Positions 7,091 through 14,148 of a DNA stretch of 14,172 nt are shown in pieces; the stretch's first letter is position 1, and each line of letters opens with the position of its first letter. The position numbers were made by a program, and so were the translations under genes. The notes under the pieces were generated by a model. That model was not told the origin of the DNA and did no database searches. It was given only the letters and a program-made list of their open reading frames with translations. The DNA is taken from NCBI GenBank assembly GCA_900767825.1, contig CAAGAN010000003.1, positions 1-14,172 of the forward strand. The letters are read 5' to 3'. The DNA is from Bacilli bacterium. Lineage in GTDB: Bacteria; Bacillota_I; Bacilli_A; RFN20; CAG-826.

Positions 7091-7876
7091 ATGAAACCAA
7101 AGAAAATCGTCTATTATAAAGATCCATTAAATGATGAATTCTCGGGGACTAAAATAAAAAGAAAGCCACTTCCAGAGAATTATAAATATGTCCATAAGAA
7201 TATCTTCTACCGTGCCTTTGCCTGGTTTTTCTATTATATAATCGCTCTTCCTATCATTTGGTTTGTACTTAAATTTGTTTTTCATTATAGGGTAAAGGGG
7301 AATAAACGTATTAGGGGCATCATGAATAGTGGTGTCTTTTTCTATGGCAACCATACCTCAATTGCTGATGCCTTAATCGCACAGGCCTTGGTATCTAGAG
7401 GAAAAAGGACTTATATAGTAGCTAACCAAGATTCGACTTCAATATCTGGGATTAGGTGGCTAGTAAGCATGCTAGGTTGCATCCCTACTCCAGAAAATGG
7501 AGTTGAATCTGCTAAATTCGTCGATGCTATTAAATATAGGATTAAGCAAAGATGTGGGATAATGATATTCCCTGAAGCCCATATCTGGCCTTATTCAACC
7601 CATATACGTCCATTTCCTGATTCTAGCTTTATCTATCCAAGTGAATTAGGAACTCCAGTAGTCGCGATTTGTACTACCTATCGTCCTAGAAAGATATTTA
7701 AGAATAAGCCTCCTCTTCCTACTATACATGTCTCTAAGCCATTCTTCCCTAATATGGCCTTATCAATTCCAGAAAGAAAGAAGGAATTAAGGCAAAAGGT
7801 ATATGATTTCCTTCTTGATGTAGCATCTAGCGAGGAAAATGTAGAATATATTTCCTATATAAAAGCAAAAGAATAG
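7091..7876 (+). CDS. Lysophospholipid (PlsC-like) acyltransferase
   Basis: The 261-residue product belongs to the PlsC/LPLAT acyltransferase family, which transfers an acyl chain to a glycerol-phosphate or related lipid hydroxyl at the membrane. A hydrophobic segment at about 40-66 should anchor it. The catalytic H-x4-D box is NHTSIAD (H88, D93). The motif expected to read FPEG is FPEAHIWPY (160-168), an atypical form, and a later proline-bearing strand is LGTPVVAICTTYRP. TAA, one base and then ATG link it to the glycosyltransferase upstream, so the pair is translationally coupled and probably acts on the same lipid. It could be a 1-acylglycerol-3-phosphate acyltransferase or a glycolipid-specific acyltransferase; the sequence does not decide. 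Confidence 0.85.
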   Translation: MKPKKIVYYKDPLNDEFSGTKIKRKPLPENYKYVHKNIFYRAFAWFFYYIIALPIIWFVLKFVFHYRVKGNKRIRGIMNSGVFFYGNHTSIADALIAQALVSRGKRTYIVANQDSTSISGIRWLVSMLGCIPTPENGVESAKFVDAIKYRIKQRCGIMIFPEAHIWPYSTHIRPFPDSSFIYPSELGTPVVAICTTYRPRKIFKNKPPLPTIHVSKPFFPNMALSIPERKKELRQKVYDFLLDVASSEENVEYISYIKAKE

Positions 7877-7888
7877 GAAGCATCTTGC

Positions 7889-7916
7889 TTTAAGAAAATA
7901 AAAAATAATCTATAAT
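7889..7916 (+). promoter_or_regulatory. Candidate promoter of rubrerythrin
   Basis: A perfect TATAAT at 7911-7916 lies 16 nt after a weak -35 (TTTAAG, 7889-7894). The ribosome binding site GAAAGGA follows, just before the rubrerythrin ATG. Confidence 0.55.
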
Positions 7917-7940
7917 AAAGCTATTGAAAGGAAAATAATT

Positions 7941-8480
7941 ATGGAATTAAAAGGATCTAAAACCGAACAATGCCTTATGCAAGCCTTTGCAGGTGAATCC
8001 CAAGCCAGGAATAAATATACCTACTTTGCTTCTAAGGCCAAAAAAGAAGGCTATGAACAAATAGCCGCCCTCTTCCTAGAAACTGCCGACAATGAGAAAG
8101 AACACGCTAAGATTTGGTTCAAATATCTTGAAGGCGGAGATATCAAGTCAACCGAAGAAAACCTTGAAGCTGCTGCTGGTGGCGAAAATTATGAATGGAC
8201 CGAAATGTATCCTGAATTTGCCCGTGTTGCAGAAAGCGAAGGCTTTAATGAAATCGCTGCTAAATTTAGATTAGTCGCCGAAATCGAAAAGCATCACGAG
8301 GAAAGATATAAGAGATTACTAAATTCAGTCAAGACTGGAGTAGTATTCGTATCTAATGATGTTGCCGTTTGGAAATGCAGGAACTGCGGACACATTGTCG
8401 TTGGCAAATATGCCCCTGAAATCTGCCCAGTCTGCAAACATCCAAAGGCTTTCTTTGAACTAAATGCAACTAACTATTAA
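7941..8480 (+). CDS. rbr: Rubrerythrin
   Basis: The 179-residue protein is a standard-length rubrerythrin, a cytosolic non-haem iron peroxidase that reduces hydrogen peroxide in anaerobes. The N-terminal four-helix domain has the diiron ligands: E19 in AFAGES, E52 and H55 in NEKEHA, and the second-half carboxylates in RVAESEG and VAEIEKHHE. The C-terminal rubredoxin-like domain has C146-x2-C149 and C162-x2-C165 for a single iron. A good ribosome binding site (AAAGGA) precedes the ATG, a TATAAT promoter lies upstream and a strong terminator follows, so it is probably expressed alone. It points to an anaerobic or microaerophilic host. Assignment is firm. Confidence 0.97.
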   Translation: MELKGSKTEQCLMQAFAGESQARNKYTYFASKAKKEGYEQIAALFLETADNEKEHAKIWFKYLEGGDIKSTEENLEAAAGGENYEWTEMYPEFARVAESEGFNEIAAKFRLVAEIEKHHEERYKRLLNSVKTGVVFVSNDVAVWKCRNCGHIVVGKYAPEICPVCKHPKAFFELNATNY

Positions 8481-8504
8481 TATTTAGATTTAATAGTAAT
8501 AATT

Positions 8505-8537
8505 GGCCCTTGCTCATATAATAGTAAGGGTCTTTTT
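8505..8537 (+). terminator. Terminator after rubrerythrin
   Basis: GGCCCTTGCT pairs with AGTAAGGGTC (two G-U pairs) over an 8-nt loop and is followed by TTTTT. It ends 16 nt before the next start codon, so the GT2 gene needs its own promoter or read-through. Confidence 0.85.
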
Positions 8538-8553
8538 ATTCGATTGGAGATTT

Positions 8554-9876
8554 ATGGATATTGCCTTTATTGTATTAACTTGTCTAATTGGTTTAGTTTT
8601 TCTTTTCTTGTTCTTGCTTCTTTCGTTTCAATTCATATTTATTATATTCGCGCCTTTAAAGCCAAAGAAATTCAAGAAACACGAAGCTAAAATAAGATTC
8701 GCTATTATTATCCCTGCTCATAATGAAGAATCTGTCATATCTAATTCGGTAAATAATTTGCTTAATAACATTGACTATTCTAAAGAATTATATGATGTCT
8801 ATGTCTGCGCGGACAATTGCAACGATTCAACATATGAATTAGCCAAAGAAGCCGGTGCGATTGTCTATAAAAGAAGTTGCTCTGATCCAGATAAAAAAAG
8901 GGCAGCCTATCCAATAAAGTTGCTTATTGAAAAAGTTTTAGAAGCCGATAAATACGATGCAGTCATTAAATTTGACGCGGATAATTTGCAATGTCCTGAA
9001 TTCCTTTCAAGGATGAATGATGCAGTCTTAGAAGGGGTAAATATTGCTAGGGCACATGAAGCTCCATCAAATATGGGACAAAATATATGGAGTTCGGTAT
9101 CTAGCTGCTATTATGCTAGAGATTCTAGGTTGGCATGTAATTTCAGGGAGAGAATGAATTGGAATTCCATGATTTCTGGGGCTGGAATGATGGTTACTAC
9201 AAAGGTATTAAAAGAAATTGGTGGCTGGGATGCACTTTCTGGGATAGATGATGCTGAATTTGCCGTTAAAAGAATGCTAGGTAAATATCATATCAATTAC
9301 ATTAGCGAGGCCATTGTATATGAGGATCAGCCTTCATCTAGAAAAGATTCTGCGAATAGGAATGCCAGAATGGCTAATGCCCTAAATAAATTATATTTTG
9401 AAGAAGGGATGAAGTTACTTGGAATGTTTTTTAAAACAGGCAAGCTAACTTATCTAGATATGTGGTGCCAACTTTCTTTTGTCCCTCTTCCTTTGGCCTT
9501 ATCTATTTCTATACCGATTTATCTAGCTTTTTATTTCATTACTTTAGGATTAGAAGCAGGTGGGATTCATATCTATTCCTGGATGTTTACTCCTGGATTA
9601 GAGGGAACGGCTTTCTTAACTATTAAATGGACTTTAATAGCAACTTTAATTGTCTTAGGATTATTCTATATATTATGGACATACCAATCTTGGCTAGGGG
9701 TATATCTAGATAGAAAGATATTAGGAAAGAATTGGTATAAAGATGCTAGAAAAGGTATATGGCTAGGGGCTTTTGCCATGATTGTCTATGGATTTAGCGT
9801 GACTGATGGGACTAGCAAAAAGAAAGTAAAATGGGCTTCAATTAAACGTAACCCTCAGAATAACGATAAAAAATAG
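8554..9876 (+). CDS. Membrane-bound GT2 glycosyltransferase
   Basis: The 440-residue protein is a family GT2 glycosyltransferase of the membrane-anchored type. An N-terminal membrane helix (3-33) is followed by the GT-A domain opening AIIIPAHNEES, the metal-binding DAD (141-143), a GAGMMVTT acceptor segment and the catalytic ED (257-258). Two to three membrane spans lie in the C-terminal third (about 308-332, 355-377 and 402-415). The Q-x2-RW motif of processive synthases is not seen; the segment reads SSRKDSANRNARM, so a single-transfer or lipid-linked reaction may be more likely. The start at 8554 has GGAG 5 nt upstream; an earlier in-frame ATG at 8503 would run through the rubrerythrin terminator. 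Family is firm; substrate is unknown. Confidence 0.88.
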   Translation: MDIAFIVLTCLIGLVFLFLFLLLSFQFIFIIFAPLKPKKFKKHEAKIRFAIIIPAHNEESVISNSVNNLLNNIDYSKELYDVYVCADNCNDSTYELAKEAGAIVYKRSCSDPDKKRAAYPIKLLIEKVLEADKYDAVIKFDADNLQCPEFLSRMNDAVLEGVNIARAHEAPSNMGQNIWSSVSSCYYARDSRLACNFRERMNWNSMISGAGMMVTTKVLKEIGGWDALSGIDDAEFAVKRMLGKYHINYISEAIVYEDQPSSRKDSANRNARMANALNKLYFEEGMKLLGMFFKTGKLTYLDMWCQLSFVPLPLALSISIPIYLAFYFITLGLEAGGIHIYSWMFTPGLEGTAFLTIKWTLIATLIVLGLFYILWTYQSWLGVYLDRKILGKNWYKDARKGIWLGAFAMIVYGFSVTDGTSKKKVKWASIKRNPQNNDKK

Positions 9877-9883
9877 TTTATCG
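9864..9883 (+). terminator. Weak hairpin overlapping GT2 stop
   Basis: CGATAAA pairs perfectly with TTTATCG over a 6-nt loop that includes the TAG stop. CTCTTATTATT follows, so the T-tract is weak and termination may be partial. Confidence 0.35.
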
Positions 9884-9988
9884 CTCTTATTATTGGCGAA
9901 TTCTACCTACTTAAGAATATGTACATTTGTTCTATTAATTTCGAAACAAGGAATGTATTTATAATTTGACATATTTCCAAACATGGTA

Positions 9989-10017
9989 TTGCGAGATTTC
10001 ATTTTGGATGTTATATT
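9989..10017 (+). promoter_or_regulatory. Promoter of the DUF3800-associated RNA
   Basis: TTGCGA (9989-9994) and TATATT (10012-10017) are 17 nt apart, the same arrangement as the initiator tRNA promoter. It would start transcription near 10022-10024, exactly at the first hairpin of the RNA described next. Confidence 0.65.
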
Positions 10018-10021
10018 ACAA

Positions 10022-10096
10022 GTGTCAAAGGGGAAACCTCTTGACAGGACGCCGGAAGGGGTCCACCCACAGCGAGAGATAGTCTCGCTTTTTTAT
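10022..10096 (+). ncRNA. Structured RNA upstream of DUF3800 gene
   Basis: Three consecutive hairpins fill this 75-nt stretch. P1 pairs TGTCAA with TTGACA and GGGG with CCTC (one bulged A, AAA loop; 10023-10046). P2 pairs GGACGCC with GGGGTCC (one G-G mismatch) around a GGAA tetraloop (10047-10064). After the linker ACCCACA, P3 pairs AGCGAGA with TCTCGCT (10071-10090) and ends in TTTTATTT, an intrinsic terminator. A promoter fits the start. Families of structured RNA (DUF3800-I and others) are known next to DUF3800 genes, so this is probably one of them or a related unlisted one. It could act in trans or as an attenuator leader of the next gene. Confidence 0.7.
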
Positions 10097-10105
10097 TTCC
10101 CAATT

Positions 10106-10771
10106 ATGAAGAAGATATTAAGCATTTTTATTGATGAATCAGGCAATGTTGGTTTCGATTCAGAAGGAGCCTCAGAATTTTATATTGTCTCGATGATTTT
10201 TCATGATCAATGTAACGATATTAGCAGGCAGCTTGATAAAATCAAAGGAGAAAGGGTCTTTCATGTCGGGCCAATCATAAACGGCAAGGACGAATATGCT
10301 AATATGACGTCACGGGAAAGACAAAAATTGCTGAACAAAATTTTAATTTTTACCAGCATTACCCCTATTCTTCAAAAAACATTTGTTTATGATAAAAATG
10401 ATTTTAATGAAGATAAATATAAACTGCTCCATAAAATATCTAATGATTTAAATTCTTTTTTACTATCTAATCAAGAATTCTTTTTATCTTTTGATCAAAT
10501 CATTGTTTATTACGATGACGGACAGCAAATTGTTAGTAACGCTTTGGCCTTTGCTTTTGGAGGCGTCGGTTATAACGTTACCTTTAAGGAAAAGGTAAGA
10601 CCTGGGAACTATCGCTTATTTCAAGTTGCGGATTTTGTCTCGACTATTGTATTGATCGGCACAAAACTAAACAAATATAAAAAGTTATCCAAGATTGAAT
10701 CGGCATTCTTTGATGAGCACCACTTGAAAAATTTATTTTTGAGAACAATAAAGAAAAAAGAGCTCAAATAG
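10106..10771 (+). CDS. DUF3800 domain protein
   Basis: The 221-residue protein starts with the diagnostic strand FIDESGN (8-14), followed by a second acidic site in YYDDGQ (135-140) and the conserved QVADF (173-177) near the C-terminus. These fit DUF3800, whose acidic residues suggest a metal-dependent, RNase H-like nuclease fold; no activity is assigned to the family with confidence. It is soluble, without membrane segments. I start at 10106: a longer in-frame start at 9983 would translate through the structured RNA and its terminator. No ribosome binding site precedes the ATG; only the T-tract of the terminator does. The gene is isolated among housekeeping genes, suggesting acquisition with its RNA as one unit. 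Domain call is firm, role unknown. Confidence 0.87.
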   Translation: MKKILSIFIDESGNVGFDSEGASEFYIVSMIFHDQCNDISRQLDKIKGERVFHVGPIINGKDEYANMTSRERQKLLNKILIFTSITPILQKTFVYDKNDFNEDKYKLLHKISNDLNSFLLSNQEFFLSFDQIIVYYDDGQQIVSNALAFAFGGVGYNVTFKEKVRPGNYRLFQVADFVSTIVLIGTKLNKYKKLSKIESAFFDEHHLKNLFLRTIKKKELK

Positions 10772-10794
10772 GATAAGAATAATTTCTTTTGAGC
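10762..10794. repeat. Hairpin at the end of the DUF3800 gene
   Basis: GCTCAA at 10762-10767 pairs with TTGAGC at 10789-10794, enclosing a further AAGAA/TTCTT stem. It overlaps the last codons. No T-tract follows on the plus strand, so it may stabilise the mRNA end rather than terminate. Confidence 0.45.
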
Positions 10795-10941
10795 ACGTTA
10801 AATACAAGATTAGCAAAACGACAATATAATATTCATTTTGCTTTCTAATGCTTCGTTTAACGTTTTTGCCGTTTGCGAATTTAGGCTTCAATTTGTACTT
10901 TTATACGATACTTTCGATGAATAAACTCTATGGAACGAGGA

Positions 10942-10973
10942 TAAAAAATAGGCTAGTGGACTGCTAACCTATT
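10942..10973 (-). terminator. Terminator of the flippase-like gene
   Basis: On the minus strand AATAGG pairs with CCTATT, with an inner TAG/CTA match beyond one mismatch, followed by TTTTTA. It lies about 95 nt past the stop of the membrane protein gene and should end its transcript. Confidence 0.7.
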
Positions 10974-11006
10974 AAATTTAGTTCTTCTTTTTTAATAGTT
11001 AATTTG

Positions 11007-11062
11007 TATAATATAAACGCATGGCCAGAGAGATACTGGTTGCGGGGAAACCCGCTTTTTTT
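11007..11062 (+). ncRNA. Candidate very short RNA with own promoter and terminator
   Basis: A perfect TATAAT at 11007-11012 has only a weak -35 (TTCTTT at 16 nt). From the expected start near 11019 there is a GCCAG/CTGGT hairpin (11024-11040) with an AGAGATA loop, then the terminator hairpin GCGGG-GAAA-CCCGC and seven T's (11042-11062). The product would be about 44 nt. Alternatively the final hairpin simply terminates read-through from the DUF3800 gene before it runs antisense into the membrane protein gene. Confidence 0.35.
11042..11062 (+). terminator. Plus-strand terminator facing the flippase-like gene
   Basis: GCGGG pairs with CCCGC around a GAAA tetraloop, directly followed by seven T's. 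It is functional only on the plus strand, because the other strand has no T-tract. It ends 5 nt before the stop codon of the convergent minus-strand gene. Confidence 0.9.
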
Positions 11063-11066
11063 ATTC

Positions 11067-12278
11067 TTAATAATATCTTTTCTTACTTTCTTTATCTAAT
11101 TTGCGGTTATAAGAGATTTCAAATACGATTACGGAGATTAAAGATAAAATCATCATTAGGTAATAAGTCAATGCTCTCCATAATAAGGATATGACTACGT
11201 GATCTATATTGGATTCACCAGTCACGGCTCTAGCAACAATCGCGAAAGCCATTTCAATTCCCCCGGTTCCACCTGGAGTAGGAACCCAGCATACTGCAGC
11301 AGAAGCAAATGCAGTGGCAAATCCACTTTGAATAAATTTATCTATCCCGATAGAGTTCTCTACCATGACTGACTTAATGATAAAAAACGGTAAGGAGAAA
11401 TATATTCCATATACGACTAATTTGACTAAGGTAGCTAATAGAACAGCCTTTTTATGTTTAAATAATTCTTTTGTAGTGGTCTGCACATTGTTGCAGTACG
11501 CTTCAAAAGCAGGGATCTTTGGTCCAAGGAATTTATTTATCAACTTGGCCTTGCATAGCCATTTGGCTATTTTTATAAGGCAATTGGCCAATCCTTTATT
11601 TAGACCTAGGCAACATACAAAAACTAGGAATCCTAGGTTGAATACATATCCAACAATTGCTAAAGATACAAAAACCCAATATGCGATTTCGGGATCAGGA
11701 AAATGAGCAGGGTCACTCATTACATAACTTCTAATCGCATCAGAGAAAGAAGGATAGAATATAAGTGCTAATACTTCATATAGATTAAGCACGACTAGAT
11801 AGATAATGAAATTAGATAATACTAATCCAGTCGCTGTAGCAGCTTTCATACCCTTCTTGGTAAAGTCATATATTTGGATTGGCTGTCCACCGGCTGCGAA
11901 AGGAGTGACCCCATTAAAGAAATGCTCTCCAGCCCCAATTAAAATAGCGTCGCTAGTAGAAGTATTCTTATCAAATGATTTAGATAATATTAATAATGGA
12001 ACTGGATATAAGACAAAGAATAACAAAGCCGCTAAAACTGCATATATAAGCCAGACATAATTAGTTCCATTAGCAATATTAGAGAGCGTTTTATACATTT
12101 TTTCTATATCGCTCATTGAAAATAGAAGCGAGAAGAAAACTATCATAACCATCAAGCAGAATATTATTGATGAAATAAGCTTCTTTTTATTCTTTTTCGA
12201 CTTAGGGTTATCAAGTTTATCTAATTCGTTTTCTATATCTTTATTATTCATAGGATCATTATTATCTAGGTTATTCAT
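11067..12278 (-). CDS. Flippase-like integral membrane protein (UPF0104 / LPG synthase TM family)
   Basis: The 403-residue protein is a polytopic membrane protein of the family annotated as lysylphosphatidylglycerol synthase TM region or UPF0104. It has a charged, Asn/Lys-rich N-terminal tail (1-35) and roughly eight hydrophobic spans. The characteristic segments FNGVTPFAAGGQPIQIY and PTPGGTGGIEMAFA are conserved in the family, which includes proteins thought to move glycosylated or aminoacylated lipids across the membrane. No catalytic aminoacyl-transferase domain follows, so lipid transport is more likely than lysyl transfer. Nearby GT4, acyltransferase and GT2 genes support a glycolipid role, but it is on the opposite strand. 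No good ribosome binding site precedes the ATG; a start at 12251 is an alternative. Confidence 0.85.
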   Translation of the reverse strand: MNNLDNNDPMNNKDIENELDKLDNPKSKKNKKKLISSIIFCLMVMIVFFSLLFSMSDIEKMYKTLSNIANGTNYVWLIYAVLAALLFFVLYPVPLLILSKSFDKNTSTSDAILIGAGEHFFNGVTPFAAGGQPIQIYDFTKKGMKAATATGLVLSNFIIYLVVLNLYEVLALIFYPSFSDAIRSYVMSDPAHFPDPEIAYWVFVSLAIVGYVFNLGFLVFVCCLGLNKGLANCLIKIAKWLCKAKLINKFLGPKIPAFEAYCNNVQTTTKELFKHKKAVLLATLVKLVVYGIYFSLPFFIIKSVMVENSIGIDKFIQSGFATAFASAAVCWVPTPGGTGGIEMAFAIVARAVTGESNIDHVVISLLWRALTYYLMMILSLISVIVFEISYNRKLDKESKKRYY

Positions 12279-12292
12279 ATCTTTAACGGCTA

Positions 12293-12322
12293 TATATTCT
12301 CTTTTTTTATTAAATTAGTCAA
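12293..12322 (-). promoter_or_regulatory. Candidate promoter of the flippase-like gene
   Basis: On the minus strand TTGACT (12322-12317) is a strong -35, and AATATA (12298-12293) lies 18 nt further on. The predicted start is only about 8 nt before the ATG at 12278, giving a nearly leaderless mRNA, which fits the missing ribosome binding site. Confidence 0.45.
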
Positions 12323-12391
12323 ATTTTTAAGGCAAAAAAGGCTCAATTAGGGGCAAAAAGTAATAATTGTAGTTAAAAGTAAAAAATAGTC

Positions 12392-12420
12392 TTGATTTAT
12401 TGCCTGCTTTTATCGATAAT
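12392..12420 (+). promoter_or_regulatory. Promoter of the tRNA-Asp/tRNA-Phe pair
   Basis: TTGATT (12392-12397) and GATAAT (12415-12420) are 17 nt apart, and the tRNA-Asp gene begins 22 nt downstream. Both tRNAs are only 3 nt apart and share the terminator that follows. Confidence 0.6.
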
Positions 12421-12442
12421 ATTCAAGCGCTTAGGTGACTAT

Positions 12443-12519
12443 GGACCATTGGTGTAGCGGCCTAACATGTCTCCCTGTCACGGAGAAGACCACGAGTTCG
12501 AATCTCGTATGGTCCGCCA
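12443..12519 (+). tRNA. tRNA-Asp (GTC)
   Basis: A complete 77-nt cloverleaf: acceptor GGACCAT/ATGGTCC, anticodon stem TCTCC/GGAGA with loop CTGTCAC (anticodon GTC), T arm ACGAG-TTCGAAT-CTCGT, discriminator G and encoded CCA. Confidence 0.96.
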
Positions 12520-12522
12520 AGT

Positions 12523-12598
12523 GGCCCGATAGCTCAGTTGGTAGAGCAAGGGACTGAAAATCCCTGTGTCGGCGGTTCGATTCCGCCTTGGGCCACCA
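12523..12598 (+). tRNA. tRNA-Phe (GAA)
   Basis: A complete 76-nt cloverleaf: acceptor GGCCCGA/TTGGGCC with one G-U pair, anticodon stem AGGGA/TCCCT with loop CTGAAAA (anticodon GAA), T loop TTCGATT, and encoded CCA. It lies 3 nt after tRNA-Asp, in one transcript. Confidence 0.96.
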
Positions 12599-12610
12599 TC
12601 TAAGCAAATT

Positions 12611-12646
12611 AGTCCTCGATTGAAAGATTGGGGATTTTTTCTTTCT
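12611..12646 (+). terminator. Terminator of the tRNA operon
   Basis: AGTCCTCGATT pairs with GATTGGGGATT, with several G-U pairs, around a GAAA tetraloop and runs into TTTTCTTTCT. It begins 12 nt after tRNA-Phe. Confidence 0.8.
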
Positions 12647-12707
12647 AGGGCCTTGGATTATAAATTGATCCAAGATTCGAACTCTCGAACATATCTATTT
12701 AATAATG

Positions 12708-12731
12708 GGTTCTCCACTTTTTTTGGGGGTC
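12708..12731 (+). repeat. Left terminal inverted repeat of the ISL3 element
   Basis: It reads GGTTCTCCAC, seven T's, five G's, TC. Compared with the right end it has one mismatch in 24 (T7-G5 against T6-G6). Confidence 0.9.
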
Positions 12732-12848
12732 AACGTGGGGTTTCCGTGGGTTGAACCCCTTTTTTAATGCCTCGATAACCCCCTAAATTTACAAGAGATT
12801 TAAAAATCCTCCATAATAGTAGCGCCAGCTAAAATAAGGAGGACTGTC

Positions 12849-14132
12849 ATGAGAGACATAAACATTTTATCATTGTTCGGCATCAATGTTGAGGGTTTGG
12901 AGCTTTACGAGGAGGTCGATTCGTCATCCGATTCGGTAACCTTCCTTGTAAGGAAGCGCAAGGAGGACTTCAGCTGCAAGGCATGCGGCTCATTCCACTT
13001 GGTAACCAAGGATTACAAGCCCAAGAAATACGTATTCAATTCGATGACTGGCATCAAGGTGAACATACTTTTCGAGCATAGGAGGTATGTCTGCAAGGAC
13101 TGCGGGAAGACGCTTATGGAGCCAAACCCATTCGTGAAGGGAGGGAACTACAAGGTCAGCCCGAAGAAGATCCTGGAGGTCATAAACTACCTAAAGGACG
13201 GCCTGCCTGCCACGCTTATATCGAAATACTCGTTCATAAGCGTCTCCTCGGTAAACCACATACTCGATACATTCGTTAAGGCCAAGAGGAGGAGACTGCC
13301 GGAAATCGTCAGCATCGACGAGTTCTGCTCGTTCAATTCAAGCATCGAGTCAAAGTACTCCTGCCTTATGATCGATTACCTAAGGGGGATTGTAATAGAT
13401 GTGCTACCATCGAGGAGAAGTTGTTGGATAGACAAGTACCTGTCGGAGGTACCGCCAGAGGAGATTAAGAACGTTAAGTACGTGGTAATGGACATGTACA
13501 AGCCGTACAAGGACTGTTTTATGAAGCACAATCCATCCATAACGTTCGTGGTCGATGCGTTCCATTACGTAAGCTATGTTACCGATGCAATGGAAAGGGT
13601 AAGGGTTAGGGTTATGAAGAAATTCCTCACGACCGAACCAGAGTATAAGTTGCTCAAGAGATACAGGAAACTATTGCTTACAAAGTATGAACCAGATTCC
13701 TATAGGAAACTTAAAAGGGTCAAGATACTTGATGGCCAAAGGATGTATTCGTCTGAGATATTGCTGCAGATTCTCGATATAGACAAGGATTTAGAGGACG
13801 CCTATGACCTAGGTCATACGTTCCTGAAGACCTTGGACTCGCTTGACTACGACAAGTTCAAGGCATTCCTTGGGACGACCATAATCAGGTTCAAGTGCTC
13901 GGGGCTGAAGGAATTCAACAGGGTAGGAGAGACCTTCGAGAATTGGAGGACCGAAATCGAGAATTCCTACCTGCCCATAGACAACGGGAAAAGGATTTCC
14001 AACGCAAGGATAGAGGGTAGGAACAACAAGATAAAGACACTAAAGAAGGTTTGCTATGGGTTAACCAATTTCGAACATATGAAGAAAAGGATATTCTTAA
14101 TCTTCGATAAAGACCCCACGAAAAAACAATAG
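12849..14132 (+). CDS. ISL3-family transposase
   Basis: The 427-residue transposase has the ISL3 layout. An N-terminal zinc ribbon (C43-x2-C46 and C82-x2-C85) is followed by a helix-turn-helix region (about 104-145) and an RNase H-like DDE domain. The likely triad is D157 in VSIDEF, D215 in YVVMDMYKPY and E389 in ARIEGRNNKIK, with the typical VVDAFHYV segment between and KRIFLIFD near the end. AGGAGG lies about 6 nt before the ATG. It binds the inverted repeats and catalyses cut-and-paste transfer. Length and motifs are intact. Codon use is richer in G+C (many AAG, AGG, TAC, GAC) than in the flanking genes. Confidence 0.95.
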   Translation: MRDINILSLFGINVEGLELYEEVDSSSDSVTFLVRKRKEDFSCKACGSFHLVTKDYKPKKYVFNSMTGIKVNILFEHRRYVCKDCGKTLMEPNPFVKGGNYKVSPKKILEVINYLKDGLPATLISKYSFISVSSVNHILDTFVKAKRRRLPEIVSIDEFCSFNSSIESKYSCLMIDYLRGIVIDVLPSRRSCWIDKYLSEVPPEEIKNVKYVVMDMYKPYKDCFMKHNPSITFVVDAFHYVSYVTDAMERVRVRVMKKFLTTEPEYKLLKRYRKLLLTKYEPDSYRKLKRVKILDGQRMYSSEILLQILDIDKDLEDAYDLGHTFLKTLDSLDYDKFKAFLGTTIIRFKCSGLKEFNRVGETFENWRTEIENSYLPIDNGKRISNARIEGRNNKIKTLKKVCYGLTNFEHMKKRIFLIFDKDPTKKQ

Positions 14133-14148
14133 ATTTCAAAAAGAAGCC

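Noticed and set aside
8503..8553. 17-codon extension of the GT2 protein
   Set aside because: It overlaps the rubrerythrin terminator; the ATG at 8554 has GGAG at proper spacing.
10041..10046. TTGACA as a -35 for the DUF3800 gene
   Set aside because: It is the 3' arm of the P1 hairpin and no -10 lies 16-18 nt downstream.
9983..10105. 41-codon N-terminal extension of the DUF3800 protein
   Set aside because: It would be translated through the structured RNA and its terminator, has no ribosome binding site, and the family normally starts just before IDESG.
11365..12060. Plus-strand open frames inside the flippase-like gene
   Set aside because: They are antisense shadows without ribosome binding sites or recognisable domains; the same holds for frames opposite the AAA, GT4 and transposase genes.
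12431..12673. Open frame antisense to the two tRNA genes
   Set aside because: Its protein contains AESNRRHRDFQSLALPTELSG-like sequence, a well-known artefact of translating tRNA genes backwards.
12650..12690. Possible tRNA remnant with TTCGAA near the IS left end
   Set aside because: A CTTGGAT/ATCCAAG hairpin and a T-loop-like GTTCGAATC on the minus strand are present, but the T-arm stem does not pair and no acceptor or anticodon arm can be built.
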